NCBI RefSeq assembly: GCF_005889735.1
Contig: NZ_VCKY01000066.1
Span: forward strand, 1 to 44,584
Length of the DNA: 44,584 nt
Source of the DNA: Nonomuraea turkmeniaca
GTDB taxonomy: Bacteria > Actinomycetota > Actinomycetes > Streptosporangiales > Streptosporangiaceae
Direction of reading: 5' to 3'
The translations under genes and the position numbers were made by a program. Below the pieces are notes generated by a model. It was given only the letters and a program-made list of their open reading frames with translations. It did no database searches and had not been told where the DNA came from. Positions within the stretch are counted from its first letter, which is position 1. The number at the start of each line of letters is the position of its first letter. Shown here one piece after another: positions 18,868 through 25,915 of this stretch.

Positions 18868-19487
18868 GCGAGACCGACCCCGGATACGACAGCGAGCATC
18901 ACGCAGGTGACGTCGGCGCCCGCAGAGCGAGGGTAGGCACGCCGACCGAGCGCGAGTCCATCAACGTGCCCCCGACGAGGCCCGGCGCGGCCGAGAACGC
19001 ACGGCGGGCGGAGGCCGCCCGCGAGGAACACGAGACATTCATCCCGGAATCCCCCATCCGCGACGAACGATCCGAGGCAACGGAAAGCCTGCGTACCGAG
19101 GAGGAGTCGCTGCAGCGGACGCACGGGGACCCCGACGACGATGAGGAAGAGGGCGACGTGCGTAAGGACATCAAGGAAACGCGGCAGGAACTAGGCGAGA
19201 CGGTCAGCGCGCTGGCCGACAAGGCCGACCTGAAAGGCCGGGCGAGCAACGCGGCCGAGACCGCCAAGGGCAAGGCGACCGAGGCGGCCGAGACCGCCAA
19301 GGGCAAGGCGGCCGATGCGGCCGAGACCGTGAAGACCAAGGCGGCCGATGCCGCCGAGACCGTGAAGAGCACGGCCGGCGACGCCGCCGAGGAGGCGAAG
19401 AAGCGGCCCGTGCTGCTCATCGCCGCCGCCGGCGCAGTGGCCGCTTTCGTCCTGCGCCGCCTCGTGAGGCGCCGCAAGGGCAAGTAA
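18864..19487 (+). CDS. DUF3618 protein with LEA-like repeats and C-terminal membrane anchor
   Basis: Envelope or stress-associated protein of unknown molecular role, 207 residues. Residues 1-90 are charged and probably disordered. The DUF3618 motif VRKDIKETRQELGETVSALA follows at about 99-118. Residues 130-184 hold five 11-residue units of the form AAETxKxKAxD, like group 3 LEA proteins (amphipathic helix in dry or crowded conditions). A hydrophobic segment VLLIAAAGAVAAFVL and the basic tail RRLVRRRKGK form a C-terminal anchor with cytosolic positive end. Overlaps the holin-X gene by 4 bp, so the two are translationally coupled. Confidence 0.82.
   Translation: MSETDPGYDSEHHAGDVGARRARVGTPTERESINVPPTRPGAAENARRAEAAREEHETFIPESPIRDERSEATESLRTEEESLQRTHGDPDDDEEEGDVRKDIKETRQELGETVSALADKADLKGRASNAAETAKGKATEAAETAKGKAADAAETVKTKAADAAETVKSTAGDAAEEAKKRPVLLIAAAGAVAAFVLRRLVRRRKGK
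19251..19403 (+). repeat. Tandem 33-bp coding repeats (LEA-like 11-mers)
   Basis: Four full 33-bp units start at 19251, 19284, 19317 and 19350, and a fifth diverged unit starts at 19383. The first two encode AAETAKGKATE and AAETAKGKAAD. The units stay in frame, so length changes by whole units would not break the gene. Confidence 0.85.
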
Positions 19488-19491
19488 GGCG

Positions 19492-20436
19492 TTGTCCCCC
19501 CGAGCAGTCCCCGAAGGACCGGCCGAGCTGCCCCGCCGCGCCTGGTGGAACGTGCTGAAGCGGACGGTCGCCGAGTTCAGGGACGACCGTATCCAGGACT
19601 TGGCGGCCGGCCTCACCTATTACGCGGTGTTGTCCGTCTTCCCGGCGCTGATCGTGCTGGTGGCGGTGTTCGGGCTGCTCGGCAGGGAAGACGCGGCCGC
19701 GCTGGTCGGCAACCTCGTGGTGCTGGTGCCGCCCGAGGTGCGGGACCTGATCGTGCGCGGCGCGGCCGCGGCTCAGGGCGGCGGCCGCGTGGCGAGCGTC
19801 GTGGCGGTCGCCGGGCTGTTGCTGGCCCTCTGGTCGGCCTCCGGTTATGTCGCGGCCTTCATCAGGGCCGGCAACGCGATCTACGACATCGAGGAGGGCC
19901 GCCCGTTCTGGAAGGTGACCCCGCTGCGGATAGGCCTCACCGTGCTGGCCACCGTCCTGCTGGCGGTCGGCGCGATCGCGGTGACGCTCACCGGCGACCT
20001 GGCCCACGCGGTGGGCGACGCCCTGGGCCTGGGCGACGCGGTGGTGGTCACCTGGAACGTGCTCAAGTGGCCGTTGATGGTGCTCGTCGCCGCCGGGCTG
20101 ATCATGCTGCTGTACTGGGCGGCGCCCAACGTGCGCCAGCCCGGCGTGCGCTGGATCACGCCGGGGAGCGTGCTCGCGGTCGTGTTGTGGGTGGTGGTCT
20201 CCGCCGGGTTCGCCCTGTATGTGACCTCCTTCGGCAACTACAGCCGCACGTACGGCGCCCTCGCCGCGGTGGTGGTGTTCCTCATCTGGCTGTGGTTGTC
20301 GAACATGGCGTTGTTGTTCGGCGCGGAGCTGGACGCCGAGTTGATGAGGGAGCGCCGCATCGCCGCCGGCCAGGCCGGAAAGGAGCCGTACGCGGTGCCC
20401 CGCGATCCGCCGGGGGCCGATAGCCTGCCGGAATGA
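19492..20436 (+). CDS. YihY/BrkB-family membrane protein
   Basis: Integral membrane protein of the YihY/virulence factor BrkB family (once misnamed RNase BN), 314 residues with about six spans. Signature parts visible: RAWWNVLKRTVAEFRDDRIQ at the start, LAAGLTYYAVLSVFPALIVL as the first span region, IRAGNAIYDIEEGRPFWK, WPLMVLVAAGLIMLLYWAAP, RWITPGSVLAVVLWVVVSAG, and YGALAAVVVFLIWLWLSNMA, then FGAELDAEL near the end. The start is uncertain: TTG at 19492 keeps the conserved WW region, while GTG at 19552 would remove it. It follows the DUF3618 gene by 4 bp and overlaps the chagasin-like gene by 4 bp. Transport role unproven. Confidence 0.9.
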   Translation: MSPRAVPEGPAELPRRAWWNVLKRTVAEFRDDRIQDLAAGLTYYAVLSVFPALIVLVAVFGLLGREDAAALVGNLVVLVPPEVRDLIVRGAAAAQGGGRVASVVAVAGLLLALWSASGYVAAFIRAGNAIYDIEEGRPFWKVTPLRIGLTVLATVLLAVGAIAVTLTGDLAHAVGDALGLGDAVVVTWNVLKWPLMVLVAAGLIMLLYWAAPNVRQPGVRWITPGSVLAVVLWVVVSAGFALYVTSFGNYSRTYGALAAVVVFLIWLWLSNMALLFGAELDAELMRERRIAAGQAGKEPYAVPRDPPGADSLPE

Positions 20437-20855
20437 GTCTTCGAGCGGCCGCCTGGCTCGCCCTGCTGGCCGTCGCGGGATGCGGGGGTGGGACGGCGGT
20501 GAGCGACTACGGCACGGTGGTCAAGGGCGCCAAGGGCACGACCGTGCAGGTCGAGCTGCGGCCAGGGCAGCGGTTCTCGCTGGCCGTCGCCGACAACCCG
20601 TCCGTGGGTGACGACTGGTCGCTGGTGGAGGTGCCGGACACGAAGGTGGCGTCGTACATCAGCGAGGAGCGCGAGAGCGAGGGCGGCGGCCCCGGATCCG
20701 GCGGCACGACCTACTTCGTCTTCAACGCCAAGCGGCCGGGCACGACCGAGGTCAGGTTGTTCAACTGCTGGCGTTGCGGCCAGGACCGGACACCGACCAC
20801 CGAGGAGAGCAGACGGCAGTCCGGCGAGGCGATCTTCGCGGTGACCGTGAAGTAA
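20433..20855 (+). CDS. Lipoprotein with chagasin-like (I42) protease inhibitor domain
   Basis: Exported lipoprotein of 140 residues; the lipobox LLAVAGC places the lipidated Cys at residue 17. The rest resembles the chagasin/ICP I42 fold, inhibitors of papain-like cysteine proteases: the loop DNPSVGDDWSL corresponds to NPTTGYxW, and GTTYFVFNAKRPGTTEVRLF to the third-loop strand region. The normally central Tyr-Trp of the first loop is changed to Asp-Asp-Trp, so inhibition is not certain. A Cys pair (NCWRCGQD) near residues 111-114 may form a disulfide or metal site. Overlaps the YihY gene by ATGA, suggesting coupled expression at the envelope. Confidence 0.72.
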   Translation: MSLRAAAWLALLAVAGCGGGTAVSDYGTVVKGAKGTTVQVELRPGQRFSLAVADNPSVGDDWSLVEVPDTKVASYISEERESEGGGPGSGGTTYFVFNAKRPGTTEVRLFNCWRCGQDRTPTTEESRRQSGEAIFAVTVK

Positions 20856-20865
20856 CCTGCGGATC

Positions 20866-21573
20866 ATGGACTTCATTCGGGTACGCGCCTCCGCCGACGG
20901 GGCGGAGACGATCTCGTACTGGACCGGCGACGTGTACGGCTGGCAGGACGACGACGGCCCGCACCACCTGTTCGGGTTCGAAGGGATCAACGTGGCCAGG
21001 GCCGTCGAGGCCGACGGTGGATGGCAGTTGCTGACCAGGGAGGCCGCGCTCTACCTCGACCCGCGCACGCGTGAGGTCCTCGACACGTGGGACAACCCGT
21101 TCACGGGCCGGGCGGTCGAGGTGCAGCATGTCTTCAACGACCCGGTCAACCAGCGGCTCGGCGCCTACCCCGTGCCGGAGACGCGCCTGGGCGAGCAGGT
21201 GGTCTACAATATCGACGTGCGGCTGGCCTACCCCTCGCCGCTCAAGGTGGCCGACTACCCGGCGAACTCCGCCAGTGACACGTACCGCGCGCTGGAGTTG
21301 TTCCAGTTCTTCGTCGCCGCGAAGGATCTGGACTCGGGCGTGGCCGACGTGCCGTGCGTGTTCTCCTGGTGCCGGGTGTCGCCGTGGTTGCCGTGGATGG
21401 CGATGGGGCAGCGCGGCGGCGGACTGGTCTACCACTGCCGGGGCGCCAAGGTGCCCGAGGTGCCGGAGCGGCTGCGCGAGCGCGTGGGTGAGCGGTTCCT
21501 GCACGCCCCCGACGAATGGTCCGGGCCCAACATGACGAGCTGGACGGCCTTCGCCGATAGGGTCAGACGGTGA
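20866..21573 (+). CDS. DUF1838 family protein
   Basis: Soluble protein of unknown function, 235 residues. It fits the DUF1838 pattern: an opening FIRVRASADGAETISYWTG, then HHLFGFEGINVARAV, ALYLDPRTREVLDTWDNPFTG, VQHVFNDPVNQRL, and the later SDTYRALELFQFFVAAKDL and CVFSWCRVSPWLPWM. No signal peptide or membrane span is seen, and no catalytic motif is obvious apart from conserved His, Asp and Trp residues. ATG at 20866 lies 10 bp after the lipoprotein gene. It overlaps the HIT gene by 4 bp (GTGA). Family recognised by memory of the consensus, not by a search. Confidence 0.72.
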   Translation: MDFIRVRASADGAETISYWTGDVYGWQDDDGPHHLFGFEGINVARAVEADGGWQLLTREAALYLDPRTREVLDTWDNPFTGRAVEVQHVFNDPVNQRLGAYPVPETRLGEQVVYNIDVRLAYPSPLKVADYPANSASDTYRALELFQFFVAAKDLDSGVADVPCVFSWCRVSPWLPWMAMGQRGGGLVYHCRGAKVPEVPERLRERVGERFLHAPDEWSGPNMTSWTAFADRVRR

Positions 21574-21974
21574 GCAACGACCTGTTCTGCGAGATCATCG
21601 CCGGAGAGCGGTCCGCTTATGTGGTGAGCTCCGACGAGGTGGCGGTCTCCTTCCTCGACGCTCGGCCGGTCTTCAAGGGGCACGTGCTCGTCGTTCCCCG
21701 CGTCCACGTGGAGACGCTGGCCGACCTCGCCGACGTCGGGCCGTTCTTCGAGCGGGTCCAGGCCATGGCCAGGGCGGTGGAGACGGGGCTCGAGGCGGGC
21801 GGCACGTTCGTGGCCATGAACAACCGCGTCAGCCAGAGCGTGGCCCACCTGCACGTCCACGTGGTGCCGCGCAACAAGAAGGACGGGCTGCGCGGGTTCT
21901 TCTGGCCGCGCACGAAGTACGACTCCGCCGAGGAGGCCGAGTCGTACCGGGATGTGATCGCGAAAGCCCTCTGA
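21570..21974 (+). CDS. HIT-family nucleotide hydrolase/transferase
   Basis: Histidine-triad protein of 134 residues that hydrolyses or transfers a nucleotide phosphate such as AMP-lysine or dinucleoside polyphosphate. The catalytic triad is HLHVHVVPR at about residues 92-100; the second helix has FKGHVLVVPRVHVETLADL, a normal HIT start. C-terminal extension GFFWPRTKYDSAEEAE is longer than in minimal Hint proteins and resembles the actinobacterial HIT subgroup. GTG at 21570 overlaps the DUF1838 stop. The following two-component gene starts 16 bp later, so all may share a transcript. Confidence 0.92.
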   Translation: MSNDLFCEIIAGERSAYVVSSDEVAVSFLDARPVFKGHVLVVPRVHVETLADLADVGPFFERVQAMARAVETGLEAGGTFVAMNNRVSQSVAHLHVHVVPRNKKDGLRGFFWPRTKYDSAEEAESYRDVIAKAL

Positions 21975-21990
21975 GTTAGGCTCTGTCGGC

Positions 21991-23169
21991 GTGGAGTACC
22001 TGGTCGGGGTAGCCGTGGTCGCGGTTCTCGTCGGCGTGCCCGCGATCGTGTTGTGGCGGGTCATGCGGGGCCGCCGCGAGCTGGGCACGAGCCCGGCCGA
22101 GCGGGCCACGTTCGAGACCCTGCACACCGCCTCGATGGCGGGCCCGCCGCTGCGGGCCGGGCTGACCGCCGACGGCGCCGAGCGGGCCTCGCGGCACCTG
22201 CGTGCCCTGCTGGGCTCGGCCGCGCTGGCGATCACCGACGGCGAACGGCTGCTCGTCTACGACGGCGCCGGCGACCACCACGCCGACCAGGCATTCGACC
22301 ATGCCGCGGCCACCTTGAAGGACGGCCGCACGCAGGTCCTGACCATCGACTGCGACCTGCTCGAATGCCCGATCAGGCATGCCGTGGTGGTGCCGCTCAC
22401 CACCGACGACCGGGTCGTCGGCGCGCTGGCCGCCTACGGCCAGGACGCCTCGGCCGGGCTGGTCAGGGCCGCCCAGGAGGTGGCCGGATGGGTGGACTCG
22501 CAGCTGGAGCTGGCCGAGCTGGACCGCTCGCGCACGCTGCTCATGGAGGCCGAGGTGCGGGCGCTGCGGGCGCAGATCTCGCCGCACTTCATCTACAACT
22601 CGCTCACCACGATCGCCTCCTTCGTGCGCACCGACCCGGAAAGGGCCAGGGAGCTGCTGCTGGAGTTCGCCGACTTCACCCGCTACTCCTTCCGCAGGCA
22701 CGGCGAGTACACCACGCTGGCCGAGGAGCTGCGCTCCATCGACCGCTACCTGATCTTGGAGCGGGCCAGGTTCGGCGACCAGCTGCAGGTCACGCTCCGC
22801 ATCGCGCCCGAGGTGCTGCCGGTCGCGGTGCCGTTCCTGTGCCTGCAGCCACTGGTCGAGAACGCCGTCCGGCACGGCCTGGAGAGCCGCAACGGCGTCG
22901 GCCGCATCACGATCGTCGCCGAGGACGCCGGAGCCGAGTGCCGCATCAGCGTCGAGGACGACGGGCTCGGCATGGACCCCGAGCGGCTGCGCCGCATCCT
23001 GGCAGGTGACATCGCCTCCGCGGGCGGCGTCGGGCTCGCGAACGTGGACGAGCGGCTCCGCCAGGTGTACGGCGACGAGTACGGCCTGGTCGTCGAAACC
23101 GGCACCGGCGCGGGCACCAAGGTCAACATCAGATTGCCGAAATATCACCCGGGCGTCTCTACCCGTTGA
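21991..23169 (+). CDS. LytS-type sensor histidine kinase
   Basis: Membrane-bound histidine kinase of the LytS/YpdA (PF06580) class, partner of the LytTR regulator that follows. Residues 1-24 form a single N-terminal span, followed by a GAF-like sensor region at about 45-165. The H-box is RALRAQISPHFIYNSLTTIA with the phospho-acceptor His199. ATPase boxes: N-box ENAVRHGLESRNGVG, G1 DDGLGMD and G2 GGVGLANVDERL. At 392 residues it lacks the multi-span 5TM-LYT sensor domain of LytS/BtsS, so the signal is probably read by the cytosolic GAF-like domain. GTG start at 21991. Ligand unknown; the symporter downstream suggests a small organic acid. Confidence 0.92.
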   Translation: MEYLVGVAVVAVLVGVPAIVLWRVMRGRRELGTSPAERATFETLHTASMAGPPLRAGLTADGAERASRHLRALLGSAALAITDGERLLVYDGAGDHHADQAFDHAAATLKDGRTQVLTIDCDLLECPIRHAVVVPLTTDDRVVGALAAYGQDASAGLVRAAQEVAGWVDSQLELAELDRSRTLLMEAEVRALRAQISPHFIYNSLTTIASFVRTDPERARELLLEFADFTRYSFRRHGEYTTLAEELRSIDRYLILERARFGDQLQVTLRIAPEVLPVAVPFLCLQPLVENAVRHGLESRNGVGRITIVAEDAGAECRISVEDDGLGMDPERLRRILAGDIASAGGVGLANVDERLRQVYGDEYGLVVETGTGAGTKVNIRLPKYHPGVSTR

Positions 23170-23194
23170 CCTCGATCTTTGTTGTCGGTTTTAT
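23166..23194 (+). promoter_or_regulatory. Promoter candidate for a leaderless response-regulator transcript
   Basis: TTGACC (23166-23171) overlaps the kinase stop codon; 17 nt later lies TTTTAT (23189-23194). The expected start point is at about 23201, within two bases of the regulator's ATG at 23203. No SD sequence precedes that ATG, so a leaderless mRNA would explain its translation. Confidence 0.5.
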
Positions 23195-23202
23195 CACTAT
23201 CT

Positions 23203-23952
23203 ATGGCACAACTCCGGGTCCTCGCGGTCGATGACGAGCTACCCGCGCTCGAAGACCTGTCGTACTTGCTGCGCGCCGACCCCCGCATCGGCGAAGTGGC
23301 GACGGCGAGGGATGGCGCCGCGGCGCTGCGGCTGCTCGACCGGGCCATCGCCGACGGCCGGCCCATCGACGCGGTGTTCCTCGACATCAGGATGCGCGGG
23401 CTCGACGGGGTGGTGCTCGGGCGGCTGCTGTCGCAGTTCGCCAACCCGCCGCGGGTGGTGTTCGTGACGGCGTACGAAGAGCACGCCGTGGACGCGTTCG
23501 AGATCAAGGCCGAGGACTACCTGCTCAAGCCGGTGCGGCCGGAGCGGCTGGCCGAGGCGATCCGGCGAGTCGCGGTGTCGGCCGACGTACCCGTGGAAGG
23601 CGGCGAGACCGACACGATCCCGGTCGAACTGGGCGGGGTCACGCGGTTCGTCTCCAGCGCCGACGTGATCTATGTGGAGGCGCACGGCGACTACGCACGG
23701 CTGCACACCGCGGCCGGCAGCCACCTGGTCCGCATCCCGCTGGCCACGCTGGAGGAACGCTGGGCCTCCGCCGGCTTCGTCCGGGTGCACCGCAGCCACC
23801 TGGTGGCCGTCAAGCACATCGAGGAGCTGCACATCGACTCGGGCAAATGCACCGTGCGGGTGGGCGACACGGAGATCCCGGTCAGCCGCAGGCACACGCG
23901 CGAGCTGCGCGACCTGCTGGTCCGCCGGGCACGGAAGGGCAGGCAGGAATGA
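23203..23952 (+). CDS. LytTR-family response regulator
   Basis: Transcription factor phosphorylated by the LytS-type kinase. The receiver domain (about residues 5-120) has the acidic pair Asp10/Asp11, the phospho-acceptor Asp61 in VFLDIRM, FVTAYEEHAVDAF and the conserved Lys in YLLKPVRPERL. The C-terminal LytTR DNA-binding domain (about 140-245) shows VIYVEAHGDYARLHT, FVRVHRSHLVAVKHI and PVSRRHTRELRDLL. With ATG at 23203 the protein is 249 residues. Upstream in-frame codons reach 23179 but have no SD either. Overlaps the DUF485-like gene by ATGA, so it is linked to the transporter it may control. Confidence 0.94.
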   Translation: MAQLRVLAVDDELPALEDLSYLLRADPRIGEVATARDGAAALRLLDRAIADGRPIDAVFLDIRMRGLDGVVLGRLLSQFANPPRVVFVTAYEEHAVDAFEIKAEDYLLKPVRPERLAEAIRRVAVSADVPVEGGETDTIPVELGGVTRFVSSADVIYVEAHGDYARLHTAAGSHLVRIPLATLEERWASAGFVRVHRSHLVAVKHIEELHIDSGKCTVRVGDTEIPVSRRHTRELRDLLVRRARKGRQE

Positions 23953-24353
23953 GCCCCGAACCGCGTCCGGCCCGCCGTGGCATGCGTGACGCGCCGCGCC
24001 GGGTGGCCGTGACGAGCCCCCGCACCGCAGCCGCCCGCCGCCCACGCTTCCCCGCCACCCGGGAGATCGACGAGCAGACCCGGCTCGGCGAGGTCTACAT
24101 GCGGTCCCTGCTGCGGACCCAGTTCCGGCTGGCGTTGTTCGTCTGCACCGTGCTGGGCTGCGTGGTCGGCGGCCTGCCGCTGCTGTTCCTGCTCATCCCC
24201 GAGCTGCGCGAGGTGCACCTGCTCGGCCTGCCGCTCCCATGGGCTGTGCTCGCCGGTCTCATCTACCCCGCCTTCGTCATCGGCGCCTGGTGGTACGTCC
24301 GCCAGGCCGAGCGCAACGAACGCCACTTCGCCGAATTGGTCGAGCGCCGATGA
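23949..24353 (+). CDS. DUF485-like small membrane protein (symporter partner)
   Basis: Companion protein of SSS-type carboxylate symporters, like YjcH next to ActP. The 134-residue product has a basic, Arg/Pro-rich N-terminal tail of about 50 residues, longer than usual, then the DUF485-like core LGEVYMRSLLRTQFRLALFV. Two spans follow at about residues 59-83 and 94-116, separated by PELREVHLLGLPLPWAV. The C-terminus YVRQAERNERHFAELVERR is the typical cytosolic helix. ATG at 23949 overlaps the regulator stop. 34 bp later the symporter begins. Function in the complex is unknown. Confidence 0.85.
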   Translation: MSPEPRPARRGMRDAPRRVAVTSPRTAAARRPRFPATREIDEQTRLGEVYMRSLLRTQFRLALFVCTVLGCVVGGLPLLFLLIPELREVHLLGLPLPWAVLAGLIYPAFVIGAWWYVRQAERNERHFAELVERR

Positions 24354-24387
24354 ACGAGCGAACCGTCACCCCGGCGGAGCCGGTCGC

Positions 24388-25875
24388 ATGAGCTTGACCG
24401 CGGTCGTGGTCGTGGTGGTGGCGGCCGTGCTCATCGGGGCGTTCGGCATCAGGGTCTCCCGCACCACCTCCGACTTCTACGTCGCCTCCCGTACCGTCAG
24501 CCCGCTCTGGAACGCTTCGGCCATCGGCGGCGAGTATCTGTCGGCGGCCTCCTTCCTGGGCATCGCCGGGCTCATCCTGTCCTTCGGCGTGGACATGTTG
24601 TGGCTGCCCGTTGGCTGGACCGGCGGCTACCTGGTGCTGCTGGTGCTGGTGTCGGCGCCGCTGCGCCGCTCCGGGGCGTACACGCTGCCCGACTTCGCCG
24701 AGGCCAGGCTCGAGTCGATGACCGTGCGCCGCACGGCGAGCGTGCTCGTCGTGCTGATCGGCTGGCTCTACCTGATGCCGCAGTTCCAGAGCGCCGGACT
24801 GGTGCTGCGGACGATCACCGGGGCCCCCGTCTGGGTCGGCGGGCTGCTGGTCGCCGTCGTCGTGGCGGTGAACGTGTTGTCGGGCGGCATGCGGTCGATC
24901 ACGTTCGTGCAGGCGTTCCAGTACTGGCTCAAGCTGACGGCGCTGGCCGTGCCGCTGGTGTTCCTGCTGATGGCCTGGCACGGGGACGGCGCGCCGGGGG
25001 TGAGCGCGGAGGACGCGGCCACGTGGCAGGTGCCGCTGGCCGGGGCCAAGGAGTACGGGTTGTACTCGACGTACTCGCTGATCCTGGCCACGTTCCTGGG
25101 CACCATGGGGTTGCCGCATGTGCTCGTGCGCTTCTACACCAACCCGGACGGGCGGGCCGCCCGGCGTACGACGCTGGTGGTGTTGTCGCTGCTCGGCGCG
25201 TTCTACCTGCTGCCTGCCGTGTACGGGTGGCTCGGCCGCCTCTACACGCCCGGCCTGGCCCGCACGGACACGGTCGTGCTGACGCTGCCCGCCCAGATGA
25301 TCGGCGGCACGCTGGGCGACCTGCTGACCGCTCTGGTCACCGCCGGTGCGTTCGCCGCGTTCCTGTCCACCTCCTCGGGGCTGACCGTGTCCGTGGCCGG
25401 AGTGATCGCGCAGGACCTGCTCAAGGGCAGCGTGCGCTCGTTCAGGATCGCCACGCTCATGGCGGTGGCGGTGCCGCTGGGCCTGGCGTTGTGGGCACGG
25501 CAGTTGCCCGTGGCGGACGTGGTGGGGCTGGCGTTCGCGGTGGCCGCATCGTCGTTCTGCCCGCTGCTGGTGCTGGGCATCTGGTGGCGCCGGCTCAGCA
25601 CCACGGGGGCGCTGGCCGGACTCTTCGTGGGCGGCGGGCTGGCCTGCGCCGCGGTGCTGGCCACGATCACGGGCGCGCCGTACGGCGGGTTCATGACGGC
25701 GCTGCTGGCCCAGCCGGCCGCGTGGACGGTGCCGATCGCGTTCGTGGTCATGGTGGCGGTGTCGTTCCTGACCCCGCACCGGGTGCCGTCCGGCGTGGCC
25801 AGGACGATGGTCAGGTTGCACACCCCGGAGGACCTCGACCTCGACCGCGGCGACTGGCGCCCGCGCTCGTCATAG
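24388..25875 (+). CDS. Sodium:solute symporter (SSS family), probable carboxylate importer
   Basis: Secondary transporter of 495 residues with about 13 spans in the cytoplasmic membrane, taking up a small solute with Na+ or H+. SSS signatures: SDFYVASRTVSPLWNASAIG, GEYLSAASFLGIAGLIL, PDFAEARLES and LATFLGTMGLPHVLVRFYT, all typical of the ActP/MctC (acetate, pyruvate, propionate) branch. ATG at 24388 lies behind GGAG. Its position after a LytS/LytTR pair parallels E. coli BtsSR-BtsT and YpdAB-YhjX, where LytTR systems respond to pyruvate; that makes pyruvate or acetate a reasonable guess, not a proven substrate. A second DUF485-symporter pair lies at 37322-39267. Confidence 0.92.
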   Translation: MSLTAVVVVVVAAVLIGAFGIRVSRTTSDFYVASRTVSPLWNASAIGGEYLSAASFLGIAGLILSFGVDMLWLPVGWTGGYLVLLVLVSAPLRRSGAYTLPDFAEARLESMTVRRTASVLVVLIGWLYLMPQFQSAGLVLRTITGAPVWVGGLLVAVVVAVNVLSGGMRSITFVQAFQYWLKLTALAVPLVFLLMAWHGDGAPGVSAEDAATWQVPLAGAKEYGLYSTYSLILATFLGTMGLPHVLVRFYTNPDGRAARRTTLVVLSLLGAFYLLPAVYGWLGRLYTPGLARTDTVVLTLPAQMIGGTLGDLLTALVTAGAFAAFLSTSSGLTVSVAGVIAQDLLKGSVRSFRIATLMAVAVPLGLALWARQLPVADVVGLAFAVAASSFCPLLVLGIWWRRLSTTGALAGLFVGGGLACAAVLATITGAPYGGFMTALLAQPAAWTVPIAFVVMVAVSFLTPHRVPSGVARTMVRLHTPEDLDLDRGDWRPRSS

Positions 25876-25895
25876 AGGGGCGTCGATTCAGCCGG

Positions 25896-25915
25896 CTAGG
25901 GAGCAGGGCTCCTAG
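25896..25915. terminator. Short hairpin between convergent genes
   Basis: CTAGGGAGC and GCTCCTAG form an 8-bp stem with one bulged G and a 3-nt loop. It sits between the stop of the symporter gene and the stop codon of the leftward helicase-associated gene, which it overlaps. It may end transcription from both sides. No T-tract is present. Confidence 0.4.

Noticed and set aside
19251..19403. CRISPR-like array
   Set aside because: The 33-bp units are contiguous, in frame and without spacers; they code for protein repeats.
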